In this document: piece by piece, positions 8,262 through 16,430 of the stretch
Position numbering within the stretch: position 1 is the first letter of the stretch
How the letters are laid out: every line of letters begins with the position of its first letter
IMG/VR virus record: IMGVR_UViG_3300035670_000192
Coordinates: 1-64,000 of that record
Source: a virus
Length of the DNA stretch: 64,000 nt
Strand: one strand, 5' to 3'
Position numbers and translations under genes: made by a program
Notes under the pieces: model-generated
Told to the model about the DNA's origin: nothing
Database searches by the model: none
What the model saw: the letters and a program-made list of their open reading frames with translations, nothing else

Positions 8262-9038
8262 ATGAAAATTCTAGTTGTTGGTCGTGGATGGACAGGTAAA
8301 AAGGTTTTTAATGAACTCGTAAAGCGAGGTCATATTGTAACTTATTGTAGTCATGATGATGCTATTGAAGAGGCTACTGACGGTGGATATCAGTGGGTGG
8401 TCAATTGCGCAGGCATGACTGGTTCGCCGAACGTCGATGCTTGCGAATTGCAGCGCGAAGAAACGGCAGAAGCAAATGCTATTTTCCCAGCGTTACTTCT
8501 TGATGCATGTAATCGCGGCTGGGCGAAGTTGGCTCATTTTTCGAGTGGTTGTATCTATCAGGGCGAGATCACTCATGTAAACGATGACCCAAACTATTTC
8601 GGTAGCATTTATTCAGTTACCAAGGGAGTTTCAGATCTTTACTTGAAGGATCGTGCTCTTGTGTTCCGCATTCGTATGCCTTTCACTGGGTTGAACGAAA
8701 AGAAGAATTATCTAACAAAGGTAATGAACTACGCCAAGAACGGTAAGTTAATCGACTCAGGTCAAAACTCACTTACAGATCTTGATGAAGCCGTTCGTGT
8801 TGCCTGTGATCTTATCGAAAAGGGCGAAATGGGTCCTGTAAATCTCGTTAACGAAGGTTCGGTCAATATGCACGAACTCGTTGAATTGATGGGATTGGAT
8901 AACGTTCAATGGTTCACTGAGGAAGAATTCAAAGCCGCTACGTTGGCTTCGCGTTCAACCTGCACAATTCCAGCCCACCCTGCAATGCGTCCAGTGCGTG
9001 AAGCATTGGCTGAAGCAATTGCCAAGATGAAGCAGTAA
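8262..9038 (+). CDS. Probable bifunctional dTDP-4-keto-6-deoxyglucose 3,5-epimerase/4-reductase
   Basis: 258 aa Rossmann protein starting GRGWTGKKVF. The segments NCAGMTGSPNVDACE, FSSGCIY, GSIYSVTK, FRIRMPF, NYLTK and LTDLDEAV line up in order with the plant NRS/ER and giant-virus UDP-rhamnose epimerase-reductases (which have, from memory, AGVTGRPNVDWCE, TGCIF, GSFYSKTK, RVRMP, FITK). That family does both 3,5-epimerisation and 4-reduction, which explains why no rmlC is present. RmlA, RmlB and this protein would then make dTDP-L-rhamnose. ATG 8262 has a GAGGTG site; TTG 8250 is a less likely start. A plain RmlD-type reductase is the alternative. Confidence 0.75.
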   Translation: MKILVVGRGWTGKKVFNELVKRGHIVTYCSHDDAIEEATDGGYQWVVNCAGMTGSPNVDACELQREETAEANAIFPALLLDACNRGWAKLAHFSSGCIYQGEITHVNDDPNYFGSIYSVTKGVSDLYLKDRALVFRIRMPFTGLNEKKNYLTKVMNYAKNGKLIDSGQNSLTDLDEAVRVACDLIEKGEMGPVNLVNEGSVNMHELVELMGLDNVQWFTEEEFKAATLASRSTCTIPAHPAMRPVREALAEAIAKMKQ

Positions 9039-9093
9039 TCTAAAAGAAACTAAATATACTCGTATCCCACAGAGCGGAGAGAGTGTATTCTGA

Positions 9094-10266
9094 ATGTTAT
9101 CCTTTAGAAATTATTATTTAACAGAAGAAATTGAACCCGTTAAGCATCTAAAGCATTTAACGCACGCAGAGGATAATTTCATTCACGGTGGAGAAACTGG
9201 TTTTCACCACACGGTTGATGCTCTTTCGGCAGTTAATGACAAACTGCACGGTCATTTCAATACTACAAAAGTGACGACCAAGTACGACGGATCCCCTTCT
9301 CTCGTATTTGGTCGTCATCCACAAACAGGTAAGTTTTTCGTAGCCAGCAAGTCTGCCTTTAATGTAAACCCTAAAATTAATTACAGTGAAGCCGATATTG
9401 AAAAGAATCACGGTCACGCTCCAGGCTTGGTAGAAAAACTTAAAACCGCACTACGCCATCTCCCTAAAGTCGCCCCAAAACACGGCGTTTATCAAGGTGA
9501 CATTATGTACACCAAAGGTGACGTGGCTAAAAAGAGTGGAAAGTACCATTTCACTCCAAACACGATCACTTATTCTACTCCTATAGACTCAGAACACGGT
9601 CAAAAGATAGCCAAGGCTCATATCGGCTTGGTTGTACATACCAAATATCATGGCTCAGATTTGAGCAACATGACCGCTGGATTCGACGTCGATCATGATA
9701 GATTTGGCTCTCATTCAGATGTCCATCTAATTCATCCAGGCGTTAAACCAGTAGAGCATTCCGAAAAGAATAAAAAAGAATTCAATACCTATCTTGGGGC
9801 AGCAATTCGCCATCATCAGGCGTCTCACCCAGAGATGTACCACGTGGTTCGTTCACATGGAGAGAACTTCGACCGTTATATCAATCATACTGTTCGCGAA
9901 GGTACTAAACCGAACGTCGAAGGCTATCGTGCCTTTGTTTCTAACCGTTTCGAGAATGAAATCGAGAAGAAAAAGACTCAAAAGGGTAAATTAAAGCAAC
10001 ACGAAGCCCTTAATGCATTTAATAATGATGTAAATCGCAATCATACTCATCTATCTCAAGCATTTAAGATTCACCACGCCATTCAAAAGGCAAAAAATGC
10101 TTTGATAAATACCTTATCTTCCTCTGCTGAATTTGAGCATCATATTGATGGTAAGGCTACCAAGCCTGAGGGGTTTGTAATGGTTCATAATGGTCACCCC
10201 ACAAAATTAGTCGATCGCGCCGAGTTTGCGCGTCAAAATCTTCTAAAAGGAAGGAAGAATAAATAA
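9094..10266 (+). CDS. Ligase-superfamily covalent nucleotidyltransferase (DUF6267-like)
   Basis: 390 aa. Lys63 in TTKYDGSPSLVFG fits motif I (KxDG) of the DNA/RNA ligase and capping-enzyme superfamily. GVYQGDIMYT fits motif III, PEGFVMV (Glu359-Val362) fits motif IV and TKLVD with Lys371 fits motif V, so the whole adenylation domain seems present. It resembles phage proteins known as DUF6267. The substrate (RNA, DNA or neither) cannot be read from sequence. The N-terminus MLSFRNYYLTEE looks like the T4 capsid-targeting peptide, suggesting packaging. It is the first gene of the block before the NadR-like gene. Confidence 0.75.
   Translation: MLSFRNYYLTEEIEPVKHLKHLTHAEDNFIHGGETGFHHTVDALSAVNDKLHGHFNTTKVTTKYDGSPSLVFGRHPQTGKFFVASKSAFNVNPKINYSEADIEKNHGHAPGLVEKLKTALRHLPKVAPKHGVYQGDIMYTKGDVAKKSGKYHFTPNTITYSTPIDSEHGQKIAKAHIGLVVHTKYHGSDLSNMTAGFDVDHDRFGSHSDVHLIHPGVKPVEHSEKNKKEFNTYLGAAIRHHQASHPEMYHVVRSHGENFDRYINHTVREGTKPNVEGYRAFVSNRFENEIEKKKTQKGKLKQHEALNAFNNDVNRNHTHLSQAFKIHHAIQKAKNALINTLSSSAEFEHHIDGKATKPEGFVMVHNGHPTKLVDRAEFARQNLLKGRKNK
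10258..10265 (+). promoter_or_regulatory. T4-type late promoter motif AATAAATA
   Basis: Matches the NATAAATA late-promoter element described for T4-like cyanophages and is close to T4 TATAAATA. It lies 27 bases before the ATG of the adenylyltransferase-kinase gene and straddles the end of the ligase-like gene. There is no -35 element, as expected for such promoters. Confidence 0.45.
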
Positions 10267-10292
10267 TCTTATTGCCAACAGATGGTAAAAAT

Positions 10293-11747
10293 ATGAGTAA
10301 AGCAACAGTAGTATGGGGTCGTTTTAACCCTCCAACAGAAGAAGGTCACGGAAGAGTTGTCCATGGTGCGATAGAGCACGCCGAGAAAACAGGCGGGACA
10401 CATTATATTTTCCCAACCCACACTCAAGATAGTCGCAGCAATCCTCTTTCTCATGGGGATAAAGTTCATGCACTTCGTAAACTATTTCCGAAGGCAAACG
10501 TCGTTTCACACCCAAAGATCCGTACTATTATTCATGCTATGCAGCATATGGAAAAGCAGGGTCACACTCACGTCACGATTCATGCTGGTTCGGATCGTGT
10601 CGGTGAATATCAAGAGTTATTGAACAAGTATCGTGCAAAAGAATTCCCAAAAATTAAAAAGATAGAAGTCAAATCAGCAGGTCATCGCGATCCAGATTCA
10701 GAAGGAGAAGAAGGAGAATCTGCTTCTAAGCATCGAGCATTAGTTGCTGCTGGAAAAAGAGACGAATTTATTTCAAAATATAGCGACAAGAAACTTGGCG
10801 CACATATACATGACAAGGTAAAAGCAGGCATGAGTAAACTAAAAGAAAGTTATAAAGCAATTTTCCTTGTTGGTGGACCAGGAAGCGGTAAAGATTTTCT
10901 TATTCATTCAGTGTTCAATGAGCACAATTTAATTGAATTAAGTCTCGATAAATTAAACAAAGCAATTCTTGAACAAAAGAATCTTCTTGAACTTGAAGAT
11001 TATCCATCTGTAATTATTAACGGCACTGCTGAGAATAAAGAAAAGATTATCGTTTCAAAAGCAATTCTTGAAACCATGGGTTATGATACAGCCATGGTGT
11101 TCGTCTATACTTCAGATGAAGTTTCTCGCAATCGTAACAACTTCCGTCTTACAAAAGGTTCAAAGACCTTCAATGAAGAAGTTCGTTCACAACGTTATCA
11201 AACGTCAGTTGCAAATATGAATTTGTTCTTTGAACAATTCAAAACATTTTTCATTTACGACAATTCAGAAAATATTATTATTGCTGAAGAAACTCGTAAG
11301 AGTGAAATTGCAGGTTGGTTAAGAGAACTGTCAGAAGGCGTTGAGCGTTTTCTTGACGAAAGAGTATTGGAAGCAGGCACGGATGATGCTGCTAATTTCA
11401 TTAAACATTTAACACCAGGACAAGTGACAAATGATGTTAAAAATTATTCAGAAGCTGAAAAAGTCGCTGATGAAGATAAAAAGAAAGGCGTTCGAAGAAA
11501 AGAACAGAATCCATTGGAAGGATATTCGGGAGATGCAAGAGGGGGCGGCATTGCCGTTGCCAGATCTGCTGAGCCGACCATCGGCGAAGAAGAAAATAAG
11601 AAGCCTAAGAAAAAGAAGTTAAAAGATTTAACTCCTGTTTCTGTCGCAAAGTCTGGAATGAGCAGTTACTTTGATGGAAGAATGGGTGCTGTGCCTACAG
11701 GCGGTATTGGTTTAACATCGACAGCGGTTCAAGAAGAAACAAAATGA
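10293..11747 (+). CDS. NadR/NadM-like adenylyltransferase fused to P-loop kinase
   Basis: 484 aa from ATG 10293 (an upstream TTG at 10272 is possible). Residues 5-170 are a HIGH-superfamily nucleotidyltransferase: WGRFNPPTEEGHG holds the (T/H)xGH-type site and GESASKHRALVAAGKRDEF matches the SxTxxR substrate-binding segment. Residues 190-340 start with FLVGGPGSGKD, a Walker A kinase. The order transferase then kinase is that of NadR, which adenylylates NMN and phosphorylates nicotinamide riboside, so NAD salvage is plausible but unproven. Residues 345-484 are disordered and charged with acidic linkers like those of the next protein. The stop overlaps the next ATG. Confidence 0.7.
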   Translation: MSKATVVWGRFNPPTEEGHGRVVHGAIEHAEKTGGTHYIFPTHTQDSRSNPLSHGDKVHALRKLFPKANVVSHPKIRTIIHAMQHMEKQGHTHVTIHAGSDRVGEYQELLNKYRAKEFPKIKKIEVKSAGHRDPDSEGEEGESASKHRALVAAGKRDEFISKYSDKKLGAHIHDKVKAGMSKLKESYKAIFLVGGPGSGKDFLIHSVFNEHNLIELSLDKLNKAILEQKNLLELEDYPSVIINGTAENKEKIIVSKAILETMGYDTAMVFVYTSDEVSRNRNNFRLTKGSKTFNEEVRSQRYQTSVANMNLFFEQFKTFFIYDNSENIIIAEETRKSEIAGWLRELSEGVERFLDERVLEAGTDDAANFIKHLTPGQVTNDVKNYSEAEKVADEDKKKGVRRKEQNPLEGYSGDARGGGIAVARSAEPTIGEEENKKPKKKKLKDLTPVSVAKSGMSSYFDGRMGAVPTGGIGLTSTAVQEETK

Positions 11748-13822
11748 AAAAGTTTCCTTCGGTAACGAAAGATAAAGAATCAGGGCTACCTAAAAAGTAT
11801 GTGGCTGGTCTTAGCACATCCACAGCAAAGGCTCGCGCTGCTCATTGGAAAAAGATGAGCAAATATTCAGATAAAGATCCAAGAGCATACAAACCTGCTC
11901 CTGGTGATGCAACTGCAAAAACAAAACCAAGCAAATACACTAAACGTTTTCATAAAATGTTTGGTGAGGAAATTGGTATTGTAATTGAAGGTGCGCCAGA
12001 AAAGATTGAAGGAACAAACTGCGCTAACTGTATTCATTGGGTAAAAGAATCAGAAAAGCCAGTAGACAAGAGTGAACTAAACGAGTTTGGTGGATTGAAA
12101 GCACCAAACGAAGCCTATGTTGAAATGGCAAAGCATGTTGACTTGGTAACATTACCAGGAAAGGCTAATGTAAAGATTAAAGCCTATTGTAATCATGAAG
12201 ATATTCATGATTTCGTAACTGAAAGAATGTGCTGCGCATATTGGGACAATGAAGATGCTAAGAGAGAGTTTAAAGGCGTAAGTCCAAAGATGGATGAGTC
12301 AATTGTAAAAGTTGATGGTAAGTTTCGTCTTGTTTCGAAAAAGACAGGGCGCAATCTTGGCACATACGATACAAAAGCTGGCGCAATGAAAAGAGAAAGA
12401 CAAGTACAGTATTTTAAGAGTTTGGGAGAAACAATGAAAAACGAAAGTAGAATCGCAGGTGTGTTGGCTGCAATGAATAAAGCTCGCCCTGAACCAAAAG
12501 TTGGAGATCGCGTCATAACAATTCAAGGCGGTCAAAATACTGGCACTGTAGAAAAAATCAAAGATAATCATGTCTATTTCCGCAGCGACCACAGTCGACC
12601 TTCTCTTGGTGGCGGTTCACACAAGCCACTTTATAAGACTCATATCAGCAATGTTCGTTTGCACGAAGGATTTGATCCTTCTCCTTCAGATATTGCTAAG
12701 ATGCTTGTTAAAAAACATGGCGCTGGTAATGTCACAAAGAAACACATTAGCGATTTAGAATCAGATCGTGATTCACACAAAGGTTTGGATCATGATGAAA
12801 TCATGAAGCATGTCAAGAAAATGGAAGAAGCAGTTTCTTTCGGTCGCTCTGGTGGCGTAATGCACTACAATCCAAAAACTGAAAAGTCAGAGAAAGATGG
12901 TACTGCGAAATTATACGATCCAGAAAAGCACGACAAAAAATTCTCACCTAAAGGTGGATTTGCAGTAAAGAAACGAATGGATGAAGAAAGCGAACTCGAT
13001 GAAGCCCAAAAGAAACTCAAGCCATCATATTGGCGCGCAGAGTGGCGTTTGGGCACACAAACAGAAGTTGATAAGAACAACAAAAAGATCTACGACAAAC
13101 TTGCAAAAACAGATCCTGCTAAAGCAAAAGCATTTCATAATAATCTCATGAAATTGCGTAAGGAAGAAGTTGAGCAAACTCGCGAAGGTTTCTTAGATTT
13201 CGTAAAGAAAAAGAAGCCTGTAAATAAACCAAAAGCAACTGGTGCTGAGATGCGCGCTTTCTTCTCTAATTTGGAAAGAAAAACAAAGGTAGCAAAACCA
13301 CAACAACGTGGTAGTGTTTATCACGTTCATCAAGTAGCCACTGAAGAAGTTAGCCTCGACGAACGAATTGACGTTAACAAGCAGAAGAAAAATGCTGTAT
13401 TGCGTCAAGCTGGCGTTAATGCTGCAATCGGCGGCAAGGTTCCTTTCGCTGGATCTGCCCTTCAAATGGGTCGTAAGGCTGCTAAGAAACTACCTTCAAA
13501 AACTCTAGCAAAATCATATCGAGAATTGCCAAGAGTCGCTGAAGAAGCAATCGAAGAAGGTAAAGCCGACACTTCCTTGGCTGCAAAAGCCAAGAAGTCT
13601 GGCGTCTCTCTCGGAACACTTCGTAAAGTATATAACCGTGGAGTTGCTGCTTGGAATTCGGGTCACCGTCCAGGTACGACACCACAACAATGGGGTCATG
13701 CTCGTGTAAATTCGTATATTACGAAGGGTAAAACATACCACACAGCAGATAAGGATTTGCGTCGTGAATCAGTAGATTTCAACGAAGCATTTAAAGAAGA
13801 ATTTAATGATGAGATTGAGTGA
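11744..13822 (+). CDS. Multi-module protein joined by Glu-rich linkers, probable internal virion protein
   Basis: 692 aa made of at least eight small unrelated modules separated by acidic linkers. By residue: 1-75 basic (KKYVAGLS...RFHKMF); 85-180 Cys-rich (Cys93, 96, 149, 163, 164, possible metal or Fe-S site); 188-228; 250-305 a beta, KOW-like segment (VGDRVITIQGGQNTGTVEKI); 310-362 helical; 364-415; 420-480; and 604-675, which matches the widespread phage module with GTTPQQWGHARVNSYI (DUF5824-like). Linkers such as FGEEIG, LGETMKNES, LDEAQ and TEEVSLDE resemble T4 prohead-protease sites (hydrophobic-x-Glu). No enzyme is recognised. Confidence 0.65.
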   Translation: MKKFPSVTKDKESGLPKKYVAGLSTSTAKARAAHWKKMSKYSDKDPRAYKPAPGDATAKTKPSKYTKRFHKMFGEEIGIVIEGAPEKIEGTNCANCIHWVKESEKPVDKSELNEFGGLKAPNEAYVEMAKHVDLVTLPGKANVKIKAYCNHEDIHDFVTERMCCAYWDNEDAKREFKGVSPKMDESIVKVDGKFRLVSKKTGRNLGTYDTKAGAMKRERQVQYFKSLGETMKNESRIAGVLAAMNKARPEPKVGDRVITIQGGQNTGTVEKIKDNHVYFRSDHSRPSLGGGSHKPLYKTHISNVRLHEGFDPSPSDIAKMLVKKHGAGNVTKKHISDLESDRDSHKGLDHDEIMKHVKKMEEAVSFGRSGGVMHYNPKTEKSEKDGTAKLYDPEKHDKKFSPKGGFAVKKRMDEESELDEAQKKLKPSYWRAEWRLGTQTEVDKNNKKIYDKLAKTDPAKAKAFHNNLMKLRKEEVEQTREGFLDFVKKKKPVNKPKATGAEMRAFFSNLERKTKVAKPQQRGSVYHVHQVATEEVSLDERIDVNKQKKNAVLRQAGVNAAIGGKVPFAGSALQMGRKAAKKLPSKTLAKSYRELPRVAEEAIEEGKADTSLAAKAKKSGVSLGTLRKVYNRGVAAWNSGHRPGTTPQQWGHARVNSYITKGKTYHTADKDLRRESVDFNEAFKEEFNDEIE

Positions 13823-13824
13823 CA

Positions 13825-13832
13825 AATAAATA
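13825..13832 (+). promoter_or_regulatory. T4-type late promoter motif AATAAATA
   Basis: Intergenic, three bases after the preceding stop and 27 bases before the Dps-like start codon; an AGGAG ribosome site follows. It suggests late expression of the Dps-like and following modular genes. Confidence 0.5.
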
Positions 13833-13858
13833 ATAGAACCTAACCAGGAGTAAATTTC

Positions 13859-14392
13859 ATGTTCATTAAAGACAAATCACTATTATCAGTAGCCGATGCA
13901 GCAAAGTCTGTTATGGCTACAAAACTTAAAGAAGATGTAGAAGTGCAAAAGGCAGGTCTTGTCACAATGGCTGACAAGGCTTTAAACGACGTTTATGGCG
14001 TTTATTTGAAGGCTCATACCTATCATTTGAATGTCGACGGCGCAAACTTCCCACAATACCACAAACTTTTCAAGAAAGTTTATGAGGGTTTGTACGAGTC
14101 AGTAGATGGTCACGCTGAGCATATTCGTATCCTAGGTGGATATGTAATGCTTTCACCAGCAACGCTTGCTCGCAAGTCTTCAATCGTAGAAGATACTTCT
14201 ACAATGCTTGCACCACGCGAAATGCTTTTAAATTTAAACAATGAGATGTCGAAACTCATTCGTGAGATGAAAACACTTTACGCTGCTGCTGAAGCTGCTA
14301 ACGAAATCGGATTCTCAAACTTCTTGCAAGCCAAGATTGAAGAATTCGGTAAACTTAACTGGATGGTTGCCACAACGCTCAAAGGCGTTTGA
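13859..14392 (+). CDS. Dps-like ferritin-fold protein
   Basis: 177 aa. Residues 30-177 fit the four-helix Dps fold: LYLKxH-type helix (VYGVYLKAHTYHLNVDGANF) then QYHKLFKKVYEGLYESVDGHAEHI and RILGG. Aligned by eye to E. coli Dps, ferroxidase residues His51, His63, Asp78 and Glu82 are kept as His56, His68, Asp83 and Glu87, but Asp67 is replaced by Lys72. A 27-residue basic N-terminal extension ending KLKEDVE is unlike bacterial Dps. Dps proteins bind DNA and oxidise iron; here it could protect phage or host DNA, or be packaged with it. It has its own late-promoter motif. Confidence 0.8.
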   Translation: MFIKDKSLLSVADAAKSVMATKLKEDVEVQKAGLVTMADKALNDVYGVYLKAHTYHLNVDGANFPQYHKLFKKVYEGLYESVDGHAEHIRILGGYVMLSPATLARKSSIVEDTSTMLAPREMLLNLNNEMSKLIREMKTLYAAAEAANEIGFSNFLQAKIEEFGKLNWMVATTLKGV

Positions 14393-14410
14393 TTTACTGA
14401 GGATATTCGC

Positions 14411-15133
14411 ATGAACGAAATTAACGAAAATGCTGCTTGGCATAAGGTCTTTACTTCTGGTTCCGAGGCGCTCAAGAGCAAGTTGAAGAAAACTCATGCG
14501 AAAAATCCAAAGTTCCAGGAATTTCTAAAGAGCATTGGTCATGAGGGTGCACAAAAGAGCGTCGCTCAAGCCAAGAAAGACGTTGGTCAAATCAACAAAG
14601 CAAAAGCAAAGGCTGCAGCTCCAAAACCTGTTGATCGTACGGAACTCATTAAACGTGCGGCAGAAAAACGTGCAGCAAGAACACAAGTTGCTAAGCACCG
14701 TGCTGCTTGGGGCGGCGAAGTTCCTGGTGCAGAGTATGATAATCCAATTTCAATGGCTCGTGCGGGTCATACAATTAAGGGTTATCGTTTGGGTGAAGAT
14801 GCAACTCAAACTGATGAAGCATTGCTACCAAAACAGCAGAAAGTTCGTCAAGATTTAATCGACAAAGAGATGGCTGAAAAGAAAGCAAAGCGTCAGGCTG
14901 GCACAGCATATGGTCATTACGCTTCACTTGCTCGCAAAATGCGTAAGATGCAGGAAGAAGTTGTCGTTGTTGATGAAGCAACAAAACAAGAAGCAGAAAA
15001 AGTTCTTGGTGGCTCTGTCAAAACACGAACAGGAAATGAACCAAAAGGTAAGCATCCACTAGGTTATCGCGATGCTCGTCGTTTAGCAAGAGCAAAACTA
15101 AAACAATTATTAACTCAAAGAAAAGGTAAGTAA
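14411..15133 (+). CDS. Basic modular protein with acidic linkers
   Basis: 240 aa, Lys/Ala-rich and helical. The segments KNPKFQEFLKSIGHEGAQ, RTELIKRAAEKRAARTQVAKHRAAWGGEVPG and a C-terminal HPLGYRDARRLARAKLKQLL are separated by acidic stretches (LGEDATQTDEALL, EEVVVVDEATKQEAE). It belongs to the same style of module-plus-linker proteins as its neighbours and is probably a DNA-binding internal head component; this is inference. It lies 18 bases after the Dps-like gene and one base before the next gene, so all are probably one transcript. Confidence 0.6.
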   Translation: MNEINENAAWHKVFTSGSEALKSKLKKTHAKNPKFQEFLKSIGHEGAQKSVAQAKKDVGQINKAKAKAAAPKPVDRTELIKRAAEKRAARTQVAKHRAAWGGEVPGAEYDNPISMARAGHTIKGYRLGEDATQTDEALLPKQQKVRQDLIDKEMAEKKAKRQAGTAYGHYASLARKMRKMQEEVVVVDEATKQEAEKVLGGSVKTRTGNEPKGKHPLGYRDARRLARAKLKQLLTQRKGK

Positions 15134-15134
15134 A

Positions 15135-16430
15135 ATGAGTGACTATAAAGATATTTTCGCCAATCTTCTCGTCAAGACACACTTCACAGAAGAAAAAGAC
15201 GAGCGCGAATACGACTACGAAGGCGACATGGCAAAGTCGCAATTAAAGAGCATCATCACAAATGCTCAGAAGTTGCACGACATGCTTGACGACTCAACAA
15301 ACTTACCTGAGTGGGTTCAAAGCAAGATTACTCTTGCTGAAGACTATGTTCTTACTGCCGCCAATTATATGGAAGGCGAGTTAGACGAAGAATACGAAAT
15401 TGACGAAGAAAAAATGACAGACGCTCAAATGAAGCGTCGCGAAGAACTCGTCAAGGGTATGAAATCTGCAGACTGGGAAAAGCGTTATCCAGGTCGCGGT
15501 AAAGAAGTAATGTACGCCACTGCCACAAAGATGGCAATGAAAGAAGATCTAGATGAAGAAGTTGAGCAGATTGATGAACTCAAGAAATCAACATTGGCTT
15601 CTTATGTCAACAAAGCAGCAAATCAAGTGCGCGCAAAATCAGGAATTGCTGCCAGTTTTGAAACGCAAGGCGCAAGAAAAAGAAATCCTGAAAATAAAAC
15701 AGCATATTGGGATGTAGCACAAGACTATAGAAAGGGTGCTAGAAAACGTCTTACTGGTATTGAAAAGGCAACTGCTAAACTAGCCAAAGAAGAAGTTGAA
15801 ACAGTTGAAGAAGGTGCGGCTGATTGGAAAAAAGCCTTTGATAAAAAATCAAAGTCGAATCTTCAAAAAGATACTTGGGGAATGAAATTAGCCAGCAAAC
15901 ACACTCTAATGTCAAAGAGCCATTTTGACAATAAAGATGATGTTAAACATGCAGTTGACCAAATCAAACGCGATAAAACCATAAAGATGGATGAAGATGT
16001 TCGTTACTTCTCAGGTACAACAGTTAGCGGTAAGCCATGGAAGTTCATTCCACCAGGTGAACCAAAGATGTTGAGCCCAGAGTTCGTAAAGGATCGCGTA
16101 CCAACTCTTACAGACAAAGAAGCCCATGAAGTTGCTGTTGTCGCAAAAGATCAGTATAACGACGTCGAAAAGAAGTTTGCTGAAATGAGCGAAGCAAAGG
16201 GTGGTACAGTACCAAAGACAGCAAGAGAAAAAGATCTTGCTGCAAAGGCTCATCCAAAGCATTTGATTACACGCAAAGACGTTCTTCACGCTCGTGGCGT
16301 TAAACTCGGCGAAGAAGAATTGCGCGAGAAGATGCGCGAAAAGATGTTTGCTGGTAAGACAATGACCAAGAAGCAAGCCGATCCAGTTGTATTTCACCCA
16401 ATGGGCAAAAAGAAACAACCACAAAAATGA
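15135..16430 (+). CDS. Multi-module Glu-linker protein, probable internal virion protein
   Basis: 431 aa. The modules are familiar from marine T4-like phages: residues 18-82 (DEREYDYEGDMAKSQL ... LPEWVQSKITLAEDYV), 92-137 (MTDAQMKRREELVKGMK ... EVMYATATKMAMKE), 140-217 (DEEVEQIDELKKSTLASYV ... KNRKRLTGIEKA-like), 225-285, 285-350 and 350-400. Each is bounded by acidic linkers (LDEEYEIDEE, DLDEEVEQIDEL, KEEVETVEEG). No catalytic motif is seen. The arrangement suggests a polyprotein cut in the prohead, or an array of DNA-condensing domains. The stop overlaps the next start (ATGA). Confidence 0.65.
   Translation: MSDYKDIFANLLVKTHFTEEKDEREYDYEGDMAKSQLKSIITNAQKLHDMLDDSTNLPEWVQSKITLAEDYVLTAANYMEGELDEEYEIDEEKMTDAQMKRREELVKGMKSADWEKRYPGRGKEVMYATATKMAMKEDLDEEVEQIDELKKSTLASYVNKAANQVRAKSGIAASFETQGARKRNPENKTAYWDVAQDYRKGARKRLTGIEKATAKLAKEEVETVEEGAADWKKAFDKKSKSNLQKDTWGMKLASKHTLMSKSHFDNKDDVKHAVDQIKRDKTIKMDEDVRYFSGTTVSGKPWKFIPPGEPKMLSPEFVKDRVPTLTDKEAHEVAVVAKDQYNDVEKKFAEMSEAKGGTVPKTAREKDLAAKAHPKHLITRKDVLHARGVKLGEEELREKMREKMFAGKTMTKKQADPVVFHPMGKKKQPQK

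Noticed and set aside
6431-9038. Incomplete or decaying rhamnose pathway because rmlC is absent
   Set aside because: The third gene shows the segment pattern of bifunctional epimerase-reductases, and all three genes are intact with tight spacing.
9050-9057. ACTAAATA as a late promoter before the ligase-like gene
   Set aside because: One mismatch at a position usually fixed in the motif; not strong enough to list.
13859-14392. Bacterioferritin or ordinary ferritin
   Set aside because: Ferroxidase residues lie across the subunit interface pattern of Dps (His-x11-His spacing, then Asp and Glu), not within one four-helix bundle as in ferritin.
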